10,921 nt of DNA from the NCBI GenBank assembly GCA_003573635.1, contig QUTJ01031327.1, forward strand, positions 1 through 10,921. Reading direction: 5' to 3'. The translations under genes were made by a program, and so were the position numbers. Shown here one piece after another: positions 8,633 to 10,921 of this stretch. Within the stretch, counting starts at the first letter, position 1, and the number at the start of each line of letters is the position of its first letter. Source of the stretch: Goniomonas avonlea (lineage: Eukaryota > Cryptophyceae > Goniomonadida > Goniomonadaceae). Below the pieces are notes generated by a model. It was given only the letters and a program-made list of their open reading frames with translations. It was not told where the DNA came from and searched no databases.

Positions 8633-8757
8633 TCAGTCAATCGTGCTCGGTCCTACAAGGACGCCTGTTTCTCAGTCAATCGTGCTCGGTCCTACAAGGA
8701 CCTGATTCTCAGTCAATCGTGCTCGGTCGGGCGCCTGCTTCAGTCAATCGTGCTCGG
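8633..8757. repeat. Four exact copies of an 18-nt repeat with hairpin spacers
   Basis: TCAGTCAATCGTGCTCGG occurs exactly at 8633, 8672, 8709 and 8740, with shrinking periods of 39, 37 and 31 nt. The first two copies are followed by GTCCT-ACA-AGGAC, a perfect 5-bp inverted repeat with a 3-nt loop. The array lies between the convergent Grp170 and His/Asp-rich genes, probably in or near the 3' UTR of the latter. A plus-strand frame here repeats SVNRARSYKD, but there is no sign of a real protein. Confidence 0.85.
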
Positions 8758-8837
8758 CCCGAAAGCATGGGTTTCCACCCCAACAAGTGGAACGTAAGCA
8801 CCAGAGCACAGTGCAGAGAAGGGCAACGCCCTGTTTT

Positions 8838-10000
8838 TCACAAAGGATATGACGCTTCGTCGTCAGAGGCTGCTGCTCCACTAGCGCCCAGAATCCGATA
8901 CCCGCCCCGTTTAAATCGCCACAACAATAAGGCGGACGCGAGAACGCACCCTGAACTAAGCACCGCGGCCGTCACCCACCACGAATTCGACTCACTCTGC
9001 ACCAAACTCGGGTGGGCATAGGACGTATCAGTTGGTTCGTGGGGTTCGTGGTTCGGCTGGAGCTCCGGGGCCTTCACATGCGAGTCCACAAGGTGAGTGC
9101 CCCCTGTCAAGCCTGCGTCAGTCGGCTGCGGGGAATTCCACGCAACGCACCGTGAACCGCATGATCACCATCGGTTCCGCCGTGTGAATCGTGCTCCAAT
9201 TCTGCATCAATGTGATCCACGTCGTGCAGCGCGTTCAGTGCCCCAACAAACAAATTGTCCTCCGCTTTTTGAAACTTCGGACCAGTTTGATCACTAGCCT
9301 CAGAGACCATCGTGTCTGCATCCTTTTCCATGGTTGTCAGCTGATTCCAGAGCTTTCCTTGTTCTGCACAGCGTCAAGGAGGACAGGGTGAAGAGGCACG
9401 ACAAACCTGCGACATCAGCGGCAAGGTCGGCGTCACCGTCACCAGCATCCTCATCATCATGATCCCCATGATCATCGTGATGACCTTCATCGTGATCGCC
9501 TTCATCATGGTCTCCTTCGTTGTGTCCTTCGTCGTGGTCGCCTTCGTCGCCTTCGTCGGCATCATGATCACCATGGTCCTCGTGGTCGTCATCATGGTCG
9601 CCGCCATGGTCATCATGCTCGTCCCCATCAGTGTCATCGTCATCATGATCATCGTGGTCTTCATGGACATCCATATCGGCTGCTGGTTCCCCTTCTGGTC
9701 CTCTGTGCGAGTCGTCGTTGGCGGACGACGAAGCGACATCGAGCTCCGTTTTGTGCTGTTCGGGGTCGTCGTAATCAGGAGCAATGCTCTTTACAATGTC
9801 AGTGACAGCTTTTTGTTCCCACCGCGCCATATCCTTCACTGCATTTCACATGAGAGTCTGAAGACCAAAGACACTCACGAACCCGTCGCGTGATCTTCAG
9901 GAAGTGGCGCTTCGTCAATGTGATGAACCTGTGCTTGCACAAATGCGAATACAACAGAGAATATAATTATCGCATCTGCAATTGAGCGAACGCCACGCAT
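8838..10000 (-). CDS. Unrecognised type I membrane protein with His/Asp-rich lumenal domain
   Basis: I do not recognise the family. Minus-strand exons: 10000-9883, 9838-9407, 9363-9151, 9103-8838; introns 44, 43 and 47 nt, all in phase, giving 342 aa. The start is ATG 10000-9998 because it opens a clear signal peptide (basic MRGVR, hydrophobic AIIIFSVVFAFV, VQA before the predicted cut after residue 23). Residues 94-177 (9426-9677) are almost only Asp, His, Glu and Gly, with about 17 His and a recurring GDHDEG unit; such a tract could bind Zn, Cu or Ca. Residues 184-255 contain a more ordinary, partly acidic segment. Residues 296-316 (WWVTAAVLSSG...LLLW) form one transmembrane helix, followed by RFKR, GYRIL and an acidic tail ending DDEASYPL. 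A lumenal or extracellular metal buffer or receptor is a guess. The signal peptide, His/Asp tract and transmembrane segment, all joined in phase by introns of the same size as the neighbour's, make a real gene likely. Each exon boundary needs cDNA support. Confidence 0.8.
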
Positions 10001-10234
10001 TGGGCTCACAAGCACTCAAAAAAATGGCGTGTTTGCGCTTGCGTGCTTCACCCACCCCCTCCGAAGAGCGGAAGGACAAGCCGTCCAAGAGACGTGGTTG
10101 TTTTGACATCAGTGACAGAATCGTCCGTATACTCGGTACAGTAATGAACAAGTAGCGGGCCATATGGGCCCTGTGGCCCCTGTTCCCTGAGAACTTCCCT
10201 CAACGGTCGACTATGGCAGCAATGCCAACCCTGT
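10001..10234. other. 5' flank of the minus-strand membrane-protein gene
   Basis: No gene is seen. This is the presumed promoter and 5' leader region of the gene starting at 10000 on the minus strand. It has an A run at about 10018-10023 and a small inverted repeat, GGGCC-ATATG-GGCCC, at about 10157-10171. No clear TATA box was identified. Confidence 0.4.
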
Positions 10235-10236
10235 CG

Positions 10237-10396
10237 GAGGCATGGCCGACCCTCTGGATCAGAGGCATGGCCAACCCTCTGGGTCGGAGGCATGGCCGAC
10301 CCTCGCGGTTGGAGGCACGGCCGATTCTCAGGCCGGGTCAAAGGCATGGCCGACCCTCTGGGTCGGACTCGGAGGCATGGCCAACCGTCCTCAGAG
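10237..10396. repeat. 25-bp GC-rich minisatellite, six units
   Basis: Units beginning (G/A)AGGCA(T/C)GGCC start at 10237, 10262, 10287, 10312, 10341 and 10372. The first four have an exact 25-bp period; the last two are spaced 29 and 31 bp. The best-conserved core is GGCATGGCCGACCCTCTGG. The period is not a multiple of three and the open frames through it are unconvincing. Confidence 0.9.
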
Positions 10397-10447
10397 GTGG
10401 CGCCTTCGGGGTATCAACCCTGATTCCTCGGTCACTTTTTTTGGCCT

Positions 10448-10459
10448 GCATGTACATGC
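10448..10459. repeat. 12-bp perfect palindrome between T-tracts
   Basis: GCATGTACATGC is perfectly self-complementary. Runs of seven or eight T lie on either side (about 10435-10442 and 10465-10472). It may be a protein-binding dyad; no function is known to me. Confidence 0.55.
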
Positions 10460-10696
10460 CTGACTTTTTTTTCTCCTCTCTCACTCTTAGTTTGAATACT
10501 CTCTCACACACACACTCCGCTTAATTCATCCGAGCTCGATCATCTCCACACGTACAGGAAATCGGTGGAATCAGTCGGAATCGATCAATACAATGCAATT
10601 AATGAAAGGACTAAAAAAACACGTGCGAGTTGCAGATTTTGAGTGATCTAGAAACGTGGTCTGATCTGGTCTGAACGGGTCCTCTCGTCTGTACGC

Positions 10697-10808
10697 GCGA
10701 AGTTCGCTAACGAGTACGTTAACGCGCAATTTCCAATCTTTCAACGGCTAGAACGCTGGAAGTCGCATGACTTCAAACGCATCTCACCGCGTGTCAAACT
10801 TTGACACG
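10697..10808. repeat. Cluster of short inverted repeats
   Basis: Four dyads: GCGAA-G-TTCGC at 10697-10707; CGCTAACG-AGTA-CGTTAACG at 10705-10724 with one mismatch; GAAGTC-GCAT-GACTTC at 10759-10774; and CGTGTCAAA-C-TTTGACACG at 10790-10808, with 9-bp perfect arms. No gene overlaps them. They lie just upstream of a GA run and a TATA-like box and could be transcription-factor sites for a gene to the right. Confidence 0.6.
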
Positions 10809-10820
10809 TCGTCGTAGTAG

Positions 10821-10823
<3 letters not shown>

Positions 10824-10863
<40 letters not shown>
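10824..10863. repeat. (GA)20 microsatellite
   Basis: An uninterrupted 40-nt GA run on the plus strand. Homopurine runs of this type can form triplex DNA or bind GAGA-type factors. It ends 8 nt before a TATA-like sequence. Confidence 0.97.
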
Positions 10864-10865
<2 letters not shown>

Positions 10866-10870
10866 GAGAG

Positions 10871-10878
10871 TATTTAAG
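10871..10878 (+). promoter_or_regulatory. TATA-like box TATTTAAG
   Basis: TATTTAAG follows the GA microsatellite near the right edge. With the dyads upstream it could be the core promoter of a plus-strand gene starting beyond the window. The assignment rests only on a short AT-rich match in otherwise mixed sequence. Confidence 0.25.
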
Positions 10879-10903
10879 CACCTAGGAAACTGCAGAGCAG
10901 CCA

Positions 10904-10919
10904 CAGATCCGTAGATCTG
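10904..10919. repeat. 6-bp inverted repeat with CGTA loop
   Basis: CAGATC-CGTA-GATCTG is a perfect stem of six with a 4-nt loop, 26 nt after the TATA-like box. If transcription starts there, it could be a hairpin in the 5' leader. Confidence 0.5.
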
Positions 10920-10921
10920 CC

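Noticed and set aside
8633-8757. CRISPR-like array
   Set aside because: Repeats are 18 nt with short, partly repeated spacers of 13-21 nt in a clearly eukaryotic, intron-bearing context.
8474-8797. Plus-strand frame with repeated SVNRARSYKD
   Set aside because: The repetition only reflects the 18-nt DNA repeat. Spacing of 39, 37 and 31 does not keep the frame, and it lies in the convergent 3' region.
9459-9893. Plus-strand frame encoding an extremely hydrophobic Val/Ile/Met-rich protein
   Set aside because: It is the antisense of the His/Asp codons (GAT, GAC, CAT, CAC read backwards as ATC, GTC, ATG, GTG). The minus strand has a spliced gene with signal peptide and transmembrane helix, so this is a shadow.
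10048-10347. Minus-strand frame with repeated RPCLQP/GHASDPEG-type words
   Set aside because: It runs through the 25-bp minisatellite, whose period is not a multiple of three, and has no independent support.

Overview
The window is nuclear DNA of a eukaryote. Genes are broken by short GT-AG introns, one gene ends with an AATAAA signal, and the flanks are rich in microsatellites and minisatellites. A P2X-type channel together with very small introns (mostly 42-47 nt in two of the three genes) suggests a unicellular eukaryote (protist, basal holozoan or basal fungus). The sequence alone does not resolve the lineage. All splice models below were built by hand, from reading-frame continuity and protein-family resemblance.

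Layout. 1-1448 is low-complexity DNA: a 22-bp doublet, GA and GT runs, then a roughly 750-bp GTCAC/GTGTCGCAC minisatellite with 10-bp and 22-bp periods. 1449-2397 is apparently non-coding upstream DNA. 2398-3861 (+) is a seven-exon P2X receptor gene (396 aa as modelled). 4124-8240 (+) is a twelve-exon gene for an ER-lumenal Grp170/HYOU1/Lhs1-type Hsp70 (1043 aa as modelled). It carries an unexpected EF-hand pair between its beta-sandwich and its helical lid. 8241-8837 is the convergent intergenic gap, with an AATAAA signal and a four-copy 18-nt repeat. 8838-10000 (-) is a four-exon gene for an unrecognised type I membrane protein (342 aa as modelled), with a signal peptide, an extreme His/Asp/Glu/Gly-rich lumenal domain, one transmembrane helix and a short GYRIL-containing tail. 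10001-10921 is non-coding: a 25-bp minisatellite, several perfect short dyads, a (GA)20 run and a TATA-like box, perhaps the promoter of a gene beyond the right edge.

How the genes may relate. All three proteins are membrane or secretory-pathway proteins with a link to calcium or other metal ions: a cation channel, an ER chaperone with two canonical calcium loops, and a His/Asp-rich lumenal domain. Gene neighbours in eukaryotes need not share function, so this theme is only a hypothesis. The two strongest novelties are the EF-hand insertion in Grp170 and the His/Asp-rich membrane protein, whose exons are small enough to be missed by simple ORF calling.
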